NCBI RefSeq assembly: GCF_011386835.1
Contig: NC_088797.1
Span: forward strand, 89,166,264 to 89,230,263
Source of the DNA: Chrysemys picta bellii
Taxonomy: Eukaryota > Chordata > Testudines > Emydidae
DNA length: 64,000 nucleotides
Direction: 5' to 3'
A program made the position numbers and the translations under genes. This document shows positions 26,816-39,363 of this stretch, piece after piece. The notes beneath the pieces are model-generated. The model had not been told where the DNA came from, did no database searches, and worked only from the letters and a program-made list of their open reading frames with translations. Position 1 is the first letter of the stretch, and each line of letters begins with the position of its first letter.

Positions 26816-29219
26816 CTCGGGACACAGTGCAGCCAGCATTGTAAGCAGTATGTGGATTAGACCTCCTGTGAGCTGAATTAGATGACTCAAGTGTTTAAAA
26901 CACCAGCAGCTCATCTACTTTAGGGCTCAAGATTTGTTAACATTGGTGAAATTGAACCAGTACTGTCAATATTGGGACAGTTTTTTGAAAAATGTCTCTA
27001 ACATAGGCAAGGTTACATTCTTTCATTACTTTGGGGATGCTCATCAGTAATGAGTTGTTGGCATTGCTTTTTTTTTTTTTTTTTAGTCTTTTACCAGTGA
27101 GGGATGAGTTAATTTGGAGCCAAAGCTGATTTATTGATAGTAGTGAAACCTGTTCTAGTTTTAAGTGTTCTCCTGATTCATGGATTCCAACATAGTCTAG
27201 AATACACAGAAGCCTGCACAGCCCTAGCCCAGAACTCGGGTGGTAAGGATTTCTTCTCCTCTCCACTTAGTATTTCAAGGTAACAGCATTTAAAAAATAG
27301 AGATGTGCCTAAACCAAAACCCTGGATCCAAATGCTCCTGAACTTTGAAGAAATGCAACCTGGATCCAAACTCTCTTGCTCTGGCCTATCTCAGTTTAAA
27401 AACATTAGGCTTCCTCATTTGTCAAAGGATTAGTTGAAAGTGTTAATAAAAGTCCTAAAGTAAGGCTGAGTTCATCACTTCTGCACAGTGTTAGCTTTCT
27501 GGAGACCGTGGAAATGGTTTCACAGTGTCCCTGTAGAATCTTGAAAATAACATTTGTCCTTTGTTTTGTCCTGTGCTGTTTGACCCACATTGATTATTTC
27601 TCACCCTCTTGTCTTTCTAACAGAGCAGGAGCTCTGACATTTCCTTTTTATTTAATTCTGCTTCCCCCTTAGTGATGGCAGCTAGAGAGCACACAGCTCT
27701 GGGAACACTGCTTGTTATTTGGCACATCACACCAAAAATGATGGCTTTTAATAAAACTATTATTATCTATAATGGCTTGGTGAGTGTTAAAAATATTGCT
27801 GCTTGTACAGCATAAATGTTCACTCGGGGGGGAAAAATTATACTTCAGTGATGCTAGTTGTATCCCAGATCCAAGGAGCTTGGAATTAGAGAGGCAAAAC
27901 TTGTGCAGTGGGAAGTGTTGAATTATTTTTCTGAGTTGCCTGTCTGCCAAATTAATGAATTTGCAGAATGTTTTATCCTGTAATTTAAAACTAAGTAATT
28001 CCAAAATTCTGTATCTTTTCTAGCTAAGTGGGGAAGTCTGGGCTATGCATAAGAAGCAGAAAGCCTCCCCCAAAATCAAGTGGGTTCCCTATGTATAGGG
28101 TGTATATATAGCATTTATTTTTTAATAAAAAATATTTTCTCCCATACACACTTCTTTTTAACAGTCTCTCTCTATCCTGTTTTCACTCTGCTCCATCTCT
28201 GCTCATCTTTCCCCAGTTTCTCTTTAATAGAGTTCAAACTCAAAAATGTTCAAGTTGAATTTTCAAATCCCGGATGTCCAAGTGGCTTGGCATGAGGAAG
28301 AATGAGTTTGCTAATCATTACCAAATGTATTACATTAAATATTGATTCTAATGGTCTTTCCGAACACACCCATTCTGGCTGGACATCTATACAGAATGAA
28401 TTAAGCCCTCCCAAAGTCTTGTTATAGCATGTTCTGGGACTTGTATACTACCTGAGATAGATTCTTCAAGGATGGCTCTGTTTGGGTTGTTACAAAATCC
28501 TTGCCAGTAACATGCAGGGGTCTTCCCAGGACATTATACTGTTAATGATATCATCCAGGCCTTGACTAAATAAGAGTAATTTGAAAAACAATAATTAAGC
28601 TCCTCCCACAAAAACTTCAGTCTCTTCAATTCTGTCTTCTGCTGTTGGTCCGGCCAGGATGGAAATTATTTCAGTTGCTTGGTTCCAATGTGCCATGTGG
28701 AGAATTTGGGGAGTAATCATAAATTGGAGCAGTGAGGAAGCTTGGGGTGTGGATAGGACATAAAATGAAATGGGTGGGGAGAGCAAAACCTCTCCATATT
28801 CCACAATAACTTAAAACACACTGAAATTAAAAGGGATGAGGAAGATAATGTGATATGATGCTTTGGCTAAGATGCTTTGTGTTAGTCTGGAGAAGAGTTG
28901 GGTAAAAAATACTTGTATTGAATAGTCATAACTGAACAAAAGGCAAAGTTCTCTACTGGATCCCAGCAATGCAGGAGATGCACATTAAATGCAGCTCTCA
29001 GACTCCTGGCTACAGATTTGCCCCATGAAGAGGAAAAACTGCTCTTTGGGGCATCTAAAAAGCTGAAATCTGAAATATTCAAGTCCCCTGTCTGGGCAGA
29101 GAGATCAAAACAAAGTGTCTGCAGGCCAATAAAAGGCCATTTCAGGAAACACTAGGAATGGGAGTGAAGGGCAGCCTGATCACAAATAGAACATGTGCTC
29201 TCCCCTGCATTCCCAGTAA

Positions 29220-29348
29220 TTAGGGTTACCAGATAGCAACTGTGAAAAAACGGGACAAGGGGTGAGGGGTGGGTAATAGGTGCCTATATAAGAAAAAGTC
29301 CCAAGAAACGGGAGTGTCCCTTTAAAAATGGGACATCTGGTCACCCTA
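29220..29348 (-). mobile_element. short hAT-type MITE, TAGGGTGACC family
   Basis: Ends TAGGGTTACCAGAT and ATCTGGTCACCCTA are inverted repeats. Flanks CCAGTAAT and CTTGTAAT match at 6 of 8 positions. It is the reverse-orientation relative of the copies at 35400, 47557 and 56691 and lies about 85 bp before OIT3 exon 6. Confidence 0.75.
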
Positions 29349-29358
29349 CTTGTAATAG

Positions 29359-29676
<318 letters not shown>

Positions 29677-29951
29677 TAAGGCCCAATCCTCATTTACATG
29701 AGTAGCTGTACTGAGGTCACTAAGACAACTGATATGGGGAAGTGCTGCAAGATTGAGCCCTCAGTAAATGTTAACACCCTTCCCACTTTGGATGTGTCAT
29801 GTGAGTCATGAATCCAAACTCTTAACTGACTGAGCTGTGTGGGTATCCAGTTCAGCTGCGTTTCATAAAGTTTCTTATTGCACAGGTAGAACCTCTCTCA
29901 GCCAGTCTGATTTCTTTAAGCTCCTAGTAGCCATTTTATGAGATGAATACC

Positions 29952-30854
29952 CAGAGGTGAAAGTAAGCCGGTACACCCCGGTACTGCAGCCCTGGACCCT
30001 TCAAATAGCCACCGGAGACCCACTGCCGCCTCCCCAGGGCTCCGGCAGCAGGGCTCCGGGGACAATTTAAAGAGTCTGGGGCTCCGGTAGCTGCTACCGC
30101 CCCAGGCCCTTTATATTGTCCCCGGAGCCTGCCGGAACCCTGGAGTAGCGGCGTTGGGGCTCAGACGGCGATTTAAAGGGCCAGGGGCTCGGCCACCGCT
30201 ACTTCCCCAGGCCCTTTAACTTGCTGCCGGAGCACCGCTGCCGCTACCCCAGGGCTCCAGCAGCAGGGCTCCAGGGACGATTTAAAGGGTCCGGGGTGGC
30301 AGCGGCAGCCGGGGGCTCCGGCGGTGATTTAAAGGGCCTGGGGCTCCAGCAGCGTGGCTCGGGTGGTGATTTAAAGGGCTCGGGGCTCCCACTGCCGCTA
30401 TCCTCCGGGGCCCTTTAAATCGCCACCCGAGCCCTACTGCTGGACCCCTGGGGTAGTGGTGGCGGGGCTCTGGCGGTGATTTAAAGGGCCAGGGGCTCCC
30501 AGCTGCCACTACTGCAGTGGAGCCCCGGGCTCTTTAAAGCTCCGCCAGAGGCCGGGGCCCCCTCCAATGGTGATTTAAAGTGCCTGGGGCTCCACTGCGG
30601 TAGCAGCAGCTGGAACCCTGGGCCCTTTAAATCACCCCCGGGGCTCCCAGCCGCCTCTGCAGCTGGTAGCTCCAGGGGTGATTTAAAGGGCCCGGGGCTC
30701 CCAGCTGCTGCTATCACAGCCCCAGCCCCAGGCCCTTTAAATCCTGATGTAAAGTGCCTGGGGATTTAAAGGCCCCACCTCTTCCGGTAGAAGCCCCTCC
30801 CCCTCCTAAGGACTCCAGAGTACCGGTAAGTCCTTTACGTTACTTTCACCCCTG
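29952..30854. mobile_element. GC-rich hAT-like element with internal tandem repeats
   Basis: It begins CAGAGGTGAAAGTAAGCCGG and ends TACTTTCACCCCTG, with a perfect 8-bp duplication TGAATACC at 29944-29951 and 30855-30862. The interior repeats a GATTTAAAGGGCC...GGGGCTCC unit many times in both orientations (about 30055-30770). It lies in OIT3 intron 6 and is non-coding. Confidence 0.92.
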
Positions 30855-30953
30855 TGAATACCATGCATTTGTGGAAGACAAATGAGGAAAATACTGGCTA
30901 TACGCATATCCTCTATGGAAACCTGAGTATTCCTACACACTTCCTCTCAACTA

Positions 30954-31145
30954 AAAAAAACAACAGAGGGTCCTGTGGCACCTTTAAGATTAACAGAAGT
31001 ATTGGGAGCATAAGCTTTCGTGGGTAAGAACCTCACTTCTTACCCACGAAAGCTTATGCTCCCAATACTTCTGTTAGTCTTAAAGGTGCCACAGGACCCT
31101 CTGTTGCTTTTTACAGATTCAGACTAACACGGCTACCCCTCTGAT
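30954..31145 (+). mobile_element. snap-back Penelope-like/SINE-like tail insertion
   Basis: Two inverted copies of the same 70-bp sequence (30961-31030 and 31037-31106; 69 of 70 positions complementary, the exception a G-T pair) surround a 6-nt centre CCTCAC. A tail, GATTCAGACTAACACGGCTA, follows. The insertion has a perfect 15-bp target duplication, ACTTCCTCTCAACTA, at 30939-30953 and 31146-31160, which indicates target-primed retrotransposition. The tail is the same family as 47770-47848. Assignment to Penelope-like elements is from memory of the tail and the ACCCACGAAAGC segment, which is reminiscent of their hammerhead motif. Confidence 0.8.
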
Positions 31146-32146
31146 ACTTCCTCTCAACTATTCACCCATCATATCATAGAAGGTCCCCACATGGCAGGCC
31201 TCATCCCTTTTCCAAGGAGGAATGGACTGAAGGGTATTCCCTCTCTCTGGAGTCCGACTATCCTCTTTCCTTAGCACTTTCAGGTCAGGAGGAGAGGAAC
31301 TGGGACAGGAATCAAGCTGCACATTAGGCTGTACTTCAACGATCACAGCAGAGAACATAAGGGAGAAATTTCAGTTCAGAACGATGGGTAGATGAAAGAG
31401 CCTTGGAGGGCCCATCTTTCACAATATCTGTTTTTATTTGTGTGCATGTATTTTTTGCTTGAAATAGTGGAGTGAGCAGGCATTTTCTAGGGATTTTAGC
31501 CACAAATTACTGTGTGGCAGCTGCAGTGAGAGAATCTTCTCCTGCTGCCATGCAAACAACCTCAGCCCAAGCCTAGAGGGGCCACCAAACTCTGCGTGTG
31601 AGGGTTTGTTCCATCTCCCTTATTGCTCAGTCCTAGTAATGTACATTTGGAAGTACTGAGGACTGAACTGAGACTACTAAATTCAGTTCAATTAGGGCCT
31701 CTGAGTGGGCTTGATCTTGGTCCTTGAGGGAAAGGCCAGTTTTTATGCTCTGTCACCCAGTAGCTGACTCGTTTGCAGAAATGCAGTCAGAAGGGAACAC
31801 AGGAGGGGGTGTCCCCATTACTGGCAACTTCTCAGGAGCCAGAGCGCTACACCTATCGCAGTGTGAATAGTGTAGCTGATTGCATGGCCTTGGCCTCCAT
31901 CTGTAATACAGAGCTCCCGTCCATGGAGACTGCATGTCCAAGCATAATGTTTGGATCCAAGTGTCTCACTGCAACCAGATAGTGTCCATGGGTCCCACTA
32001 AAGATGAGGGTGACTGTGGCTGCAGCGTATAATTTTATTGGCTGCAGTTTGTTAGAGCAGGAATAGCAAGAGAAATCCAATCTCCGGCTCTTGTGTCCAA
32101 AATCAAACAGAGATTTTAAAAAATAAAGGTCCTGTTTGATGCCTGA

Positions 32147-32668
<522 letters not shown>

Positions 32669-34831
32669 TAACCCCAATACCATTTGCCATCTGGGTCACA
32701 GGGCACATAGAGGAAACAGAAAACACCATCACTCCTCCACAGACAGGAAAAATCTAGAATACTGGTCAGGACATGTTCAGAGTAATTGCCAACAGCCATT
32801 GCTACCAATGCAAAACCACCCACATAGTAAAAAGTCTGGAGAGACCAAAAGGAAGGCAGCATAACTGACTGTTGCATATTGTTGTTGTGTATCTCTCTCT
32901 GTAACTTGGCTCCTGTAGAAAAGCCATGTGGCCCTCTTTGTGTGCCAGCTGGTGACCAAACACTAAAGCTTACTTAACCAATGAGTTGAATCCCTCTACT
33001 GTGGCTGGATTTATTCTGTGTGCAGCTAAGCCTGTGGAACCAAATCTCTTTATATTCCGTTAGCAGTCATTTTTACCCTATGAGCCAAAAGTTCTGCCAT
33101 GACTGGAGCTTCTAGGAGCTTTGCTGAGCTCATTTCACATCTTACACCTGCCATCTAATGGTCTGTCTGGCTATCACTATAGACACAGTGGCCTACAGGT
33201 CACTTAATTATGGGAGCAATTTTCTGGCAATTGCCAATGGGCCAAGTCCTCAGGGGAATGTTAATAAAAAGCTTAGAGCAGACCTTCGAGGTCTGTAAAG
33301 GGACATCTAATAATGATTGTGGCACAACAGGTTCCAGGTAGGTTTGCTGAGTGTTCTGATGTTTTATAAGATGGTCCCAGCTTTGACAGGATTGTCACAT
33401 ATCCTGACACGTTTAGAATCATTTTAGTGTTAACATGATGTTGTCTCAGGATGTTTGCATCGTGGTGTTGCCAGTCAGAATGGCATTGCAACATCATAAT
33501 GCAATTTTCACAGTATTGTGAAGGTTGTGTGCTATGACTCAGGGGACAAAGTCCAGTAAAAGTAATATTCAGGATGCACGCATTCAGCCACTAGTTCAGG
33601 GACTCTGGTAATTAGTTAAGTCTAATTTAGTGTCTGCCCATCAGCCTGCAAAGATAACAATGATTTATGCAATAACCTGGCTGCCAAAGAAATAAGTCAT
33701 CCACCATGACAGTTAATGAGGCAAAACTTTCATAGGCTGCTGTTTTAAAAGTAGTAGGGAGGATTTGGGTTGGGTATTTTTTTGTTTTGTTTTTGTGTTT
33801 TACTTCAATCTGTCTAACTTTAATGAGTTATTACTGCAGCAGTGTGTAGTGCTTCTCTCTCAGTAACCAATGGTAAGCTGCACGTTGGCTCTTGTACTCT
33901 GTACTTGATGCATCAGTTGCACTTAAGTCATTTATACACTTCTACTTCTGTGCTTTATGCACCAAATCATAATGGAATAACTTGTTTATCAGATCTCCTA
34001 GCAAAGACTTTGGGCATTTGTATTCTTGGGGCTCCAAACATCCATTAATCACCAACACTTGAGAACATTACTGAAAATGGTCAGTATTGGAAAAAGGAGG
34101 AACATGAACTGAATGGGGAGAAAGGAGAATTGAATGGTGAGGTCTCAAATCCATTACAGCAGCAGATTTGCACTTGACTATGATGGCTCCAGGGGGTTCC
34201 TCCTGTAAGCAGTCACTGGCATTTTCTCCTCATAGGAAGGAGGTACCAGCAACTCCTCTGCTATTTTTATACTCTACAGGACAGCAAAACTTTACAGAAA
34301 AGATATGAGATGAAGTGTGGTGGAACAGACACCATTCTGACTTCAGTCTGTATAGTCCTGTCAAGATTACTATTACCTAGCAAATTACTCTGCATGGGCA
34401 CACTACATACTGTTCTAGCTGCTTTTGCATCAATTAAAAAGTAAAATCCATAGACTATACCAGTGATTGAGCATTTTTTAGCATGGGCTATTCTTGCTCC
34501 AAATAGTACTCAATCCAACATCCCTTAATCTACCCATACAGAAAATCCCAAGGATAAAAGACAAGCCTTTTAATTAGTTTAGCTAACTAACCACCATCAG
34601 GTCTGCAAGGCAACTGTGGCATAGAAATTCTTAAATAAAATACAGTATAAGGACTTGAAATATTTTTAGGGAGTATCCTTCCCTTACTTATTTTCTACCA
34701 CCCCAAATCCCCCAGCTGACAAGTGCTGAATGTACCTTACTTTGGAGCCCACCACCTCACTTCTGAAAGGGGCTGTCTCCCTTCAGAGGCCGAGTGCAAC
34801 CTGACTGAATCCTGGGGGATTAACTCAGACT

Positions 34832-34968
34832 CATGGGTGTTGGAACTAGGGGTTCTGGGGGTGCTGCCGTACCCCCTGGCTTGACGTGGTTTCCATCATA
34901 TACGAGGTTTATAGTTTGGTTCAATGGCTTTCAGCATCCCCACTATAGAAATTGTTCCAGCACCCCTG
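34832..34968. mobile_element. short hAT MITE in OIT3 intron 7
   Basis: Ends CATGGGTGTTGGAAC and GTTCCAGCACCCCTG are inverted; flanks CTCAGACT and CTCAGACC match at 7 of 8 positions. Length 137 bp. Confidence 0.85.
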
Positions 34969-35399
34969 CTCAGACCCCTTGTGTGTTGCAGTACAACACG
35001 CTGTCACTAGACCAGCAGGGCAGCCCTAAACTTATATTTAAAGTATGGTTTTAGTATCCTTATTGTATGTGCCTCTAAAAAAGCAACAAGCTGGTAGTAG
35101 AGAAAATAAATAGTATAGCTCTCCAGTGCGTATACCCAAGACCATGTGGTTTAAGGTGGGTCCGTTATAATCAAATCATAGTCCAGGACTTTTAAGAGGG
35201 ACTTGATTTAACCCAGCTCAAATATTTTAAGACGGTTCCAGTATAAATCCGTTAATATCACTCTTTAAAGGTGGCCCTTTCATTATTATCATATAAAGAA
35301 AAACCCTTTAAATTGGCTCCTTCATAGTCAATTAGGAGCTATGCGTTTAAAAGCCACCTTATAATAAACAATCCAATAGCATCTGATGTTTGTCCATGG

Positions 35400-35522
35400 T
35401 AGGGTGACCAGATGCCTTGGTTTTATAGGGACAGTCCCGATTTTTGGTCTTTTTCTTATATAGGCTCCTATTACCCCCCACCCCATGTCCTGATTTTTCA
35501 CACTTGCTGTCTGGTCACCCTA
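35400..35522 (+). mobile_element. short hAT MITE, TAGGGTGACC family
   Basis: Begins TAGGGTGACCAGATG, ends CTGGTCACCCTA, with the perfect 8-bp target duplication GTCCATGG (35392-35399, 35523-35530). The interior contains ATAGGGACAGTCCCGATTTT. Length 123 bp, non-coding. Confidence 0.93.
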
Positions 35523-36293
35523 GTCCATGGGGACATCTGAATATTGCAGTTCTAGGAGTGGACAGTTCAGATGGGCAGTTGTAGGAGTTCTAAACTCATA
35601 TTGTAAACCAGACACTTAGACCATTTTTTGAGAAAGGCCTGAAATAAAACAAGTGATGAACTAAATAACACTGATTTTTATTAATTTTTATTTACCTCTT
35701 TTCTTCAACCCCTCCTCAGTCAGACAAACTGATCATTCCAACAGTTATATAGTGCAATGCATGCTATTGAATCCAGTTTATGCAGAACTCTACTAGAGAT
35801 AGCAACATCCTGCAGGCTGAGGAACCTAACTGGCTGAATATCCCAAAAAATTGTAAATGAAAATGTCTGCATAAACAGAGTTAATTATTTTTCTTTTTCG
35901 TAAATGAACACACTATACTGTGTAATCATTTTCAACAATTCATCAAATATTTCTACTGCGGCTGTCTGTTAAAAGTAAGGCTATAGTATTTCAAGTTTTG
36001 TTCCTCTACTCTCCACCATTTCCATCACAACCCCTTTTATAACATGCAAAATCCACATTCCTGAGATTAGTTTGTGGAAGAGGACATGCTGTGTTGTAAT
36101 GCAGTACAACAGCAGAGTAGAATTTGTGCCTTTTTAAATTGGCAGGGCATTGTAATAATCAACAAGAACTTCTATTAAATAAAAACCATTACATTTTTCT
36201 TTTTGTTAGTTCTATATCTAGCTCTAAACTGTTATATAGTTCAGGCTCCAAAGTTAAGTTCTGTAAAAACAATTAACCGTTCTCCTGTAGTGT

Positions 36294-36675
36294 TCATAGA
36301 AATATAGGGCTGGAAGGGACCTCGAGAGGTCTTCTAGTCCAGCCCCCAGGCCTGAGGCAGGACCAAGTATGCCTACACTGTCCCTGAGCAGTTTTTGTCT
36401 AACCTGTTCTTAAAAGCCTCCCATCACAGGGGTGGTATTCCACAACCTCCCTGGGAAGCCTATTCCAGTACTTAACTATCCTTATAGTTAGAAAGGTTTT
36501 CCTAATATCTAACCTCAATCCCCCTTGCAACAGATTCAGCTTATTACTTCTTGTCCTGCCTTCAGTGGACGTGGAGAACAATTGATTACCATTCTCTTTG
36601 TAACAGCCCTTAGCATATTTGAATACTGTTATCAGGTCCCCTTTCTGTCTTCCTGTGAACCCTAATACAAACATA
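36294..36675 (-). mobile_element. CR1 LINE 3' fragment
   Basis: On the minus strand 36674-36399 encodes the end of a CR1 RT protein (GDLITVFKYAKGCYKENG, then RLDIRKTFLTIRIVKYWNRL) followed by the CR1 3' end, which reads TTCTATGA at 36301-36294. It is 5'-truncated and lies in OIT3 intron 7, antisense to the gene. Confidence 0.88.
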
Positions 36676-37220
36676 TTGTCCTAGCGCATGAGATGCTGAA
36701 TGTGAAATTGGCTAGACATGGAGAAGTTGATCAGTGTAGTTTCACAGGCTAAGCTGAAGAAATGCAAAAAGTAAACAAAAGCATAAATGGTGAAAAGTAC
36801 ATTAGATTTGAAAAATGCTTTGTTTTTAATGATCTAAGAAATTTTAGTAACACACATAAGGACATTTTCTTTTAAAGTAAATGATTTTGATCTTCTTAAA
36901 AGGTGTCCCTTTTAATTATGACATTATATTTTTTTAAATAATTCAGCAAATATCTGAATCTGTACATCTCTATTGATCGCTGCAGACTGTGGTGCCCAGA
37001 AAGGTGAACTGAGGATAAACTTGATTGCAATTCTCTGGCAGATGTTCTGGTTGTGGGTGTGTGCAGCATTATTAGTTGTGTGCATTCTGCCAGTTCCCTT
37101 TGCTGCAGAGCTGTGCTGGAGATGCTATCAGTCACCACTGTTGTTTTTCCTCTTCATTCTTGAACGTTCTGCGGTGGCCAAAGACAAAGTAATATGGATG
37201 GTAACTAGGTGACTAAATAG

Positions 37221-37421
<201 letters not shown>

Positions 37422-37709
37422 TAAACCAGCCCTTAACTGGCTTGGGAGACTGTCCATGGGGGGGGGGGGGGCGGCGACTAGTGGGAGGGACACAAAGGGG
37501 GCACCAGCTAAAGGGGGGCACGTCCCCGCCCCCTCACATGACTCCTCCCCACCCCGCTCCCCAGGTGACCCCCCCACACGTGACTCATCCCCACCCCCGG
37601 CCCAGGGGCTCTGCGTTCTCCCCGTCCTCTCCCGATCCCACGTTTCCTGGTGGGGGGGTGGAGGGAGTCTGCTCCAGTCCTCCTAGCATGTGTGGAGCCA
37701 TGCACTAAT

Positions 37710-37905
37710 GCACTCTCCCAGGCAGCCTCTGCCACGCTGCTTGCCTGGGATGCTGCCTGGTGCAGCATGCAGCAGCCGCACTCTTCCAGGCAGCCTCCGG
37801 CCACGCTGCCTGCCTGGGACGCTGCCCGGTGCGGCACGCAGCAGCTGCACTCTTCCAGGCAGCCTCCGGCCATGCTGCCTGCCTGGCAAGCAGCATGGCC
37901 AGAGG
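37710..37905 (+). repeat. 69-bp tandem repeat in OIT3 intron 8
   Basis: Units starting GCACTC(T/C)(T/C)CCAGGCAGCC begin at 37710, 37778 and 37847, a period of 68-69 bp and nearly three copies. The flanking region from 37455 is very GC-rich, with a run of twelve or more G at about 37459. The open frames on both strands are compositional. Confidence 0.88.
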
Positions 37906-39123
37906 CTGTCTGTGAGAGCGCAACCACTGCATGCCACACCAGGCAGCATGGCCGGAAGAGGAGAGGCTCTGGCCCTGCACCTTCATCTCCCTGGCTGCCA
38001 GCCTTGCCCCACCCCGGCGTTTTGAGGAGGGTCATGTGACCCTTTGCCCCACCACCACAGGTCGCCATTGCATGGGCTGATTCTTTGTGCATGTAGTATT
38101 ACAGTAGTAGTAGAGAATCAGGGATAGGAATTGCCATACCATAACAGATTGATGGTCTGCCTAATCTAGTATGTTGTTTCCTTTAAGAGCCTAGAAGATA
38201 AAGTGCTTTTAGAGGAAAGTGGGGGGTCAGGGGAAGCCTTGACAGTGGTGCAATACCATGGCTCAATTTCTTCCTAACAGCAGAAAACACTTAGCTTAGG
38301 CCTGAAGCATGAAGATTCATAGCTCCTATAATTGTTGTCCTACCTAGTGTAGTATAACTGCAGATTTTGTTCTATCTTATTCTTGTGTCTACACCTGTTT
38401 GAATTTCATTACGCTGTTCTTGGCAGTATCAGGTTCAAAATTCAACCTTACCTGCATGCACAAAAATGCAGGACGTCCTGCTCACTACTCAGAGGGACTC
38501 TACCATCCTCTCCTATCATCTGGGGCACAGGGAGCTGCCATTCTATCACTCCATCTTCCTCACTGTCTAGAAATGACAGCTGCTACTCACATCCTCCTTC
38601 CATGGTCCCCCACAGTCTCCTGTCCCCCTCACTCTACACTGACCTGTTTGCCTTCCGTATCCCCTCACAATCTTCTACTCCTCACATTTTCCCTCCCAGC
38701 TCATGCCACATTCCACTGCACTCTCTCCCTCTGCCTTATGCTCCCCCCAGTCCCCTGATTCCTCATAATTTCCTGTTCTGTTTCCTGACAAAGTCTCCCT
38801 TATGTGTATTGCCCCTTCAGTTTCATTCCCAGCACCTCCACATTCTTTCCCCTGCCTGCCCCTTACATAGTGACTAAAGGGGCCACCGTCTTCTCTGAGC
38901 TCAGTTAGGCAACAGTCACTGGAAATAACAAGTAGGGCAGCCATTTTTGCTGGGAGCAGCCTCATTTTCTCCTCTAAAGGTTAAAGGGACATGGCAGTGA
39001 GGGCGGCCTGTGGCTTCAGTCCCTTTAATAAAGGGAGATGGTGTCCATCTTGGATAAGGACAATATTTTGCAAGTTTGGGATGGATGGGAATATTGTGAG
39101 AGCTGGCAGCACTGCTTAAGTGA

Positions 39124-39363
<240 letters not shown>

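Noticed and set aside
37508..38092. Long open frames on both strands in OIT3 intron 8
   Set aside because: They coincide with a GC-rich 69-bp tandem repeat; the proteins are low-complexity and repeat in every frame.
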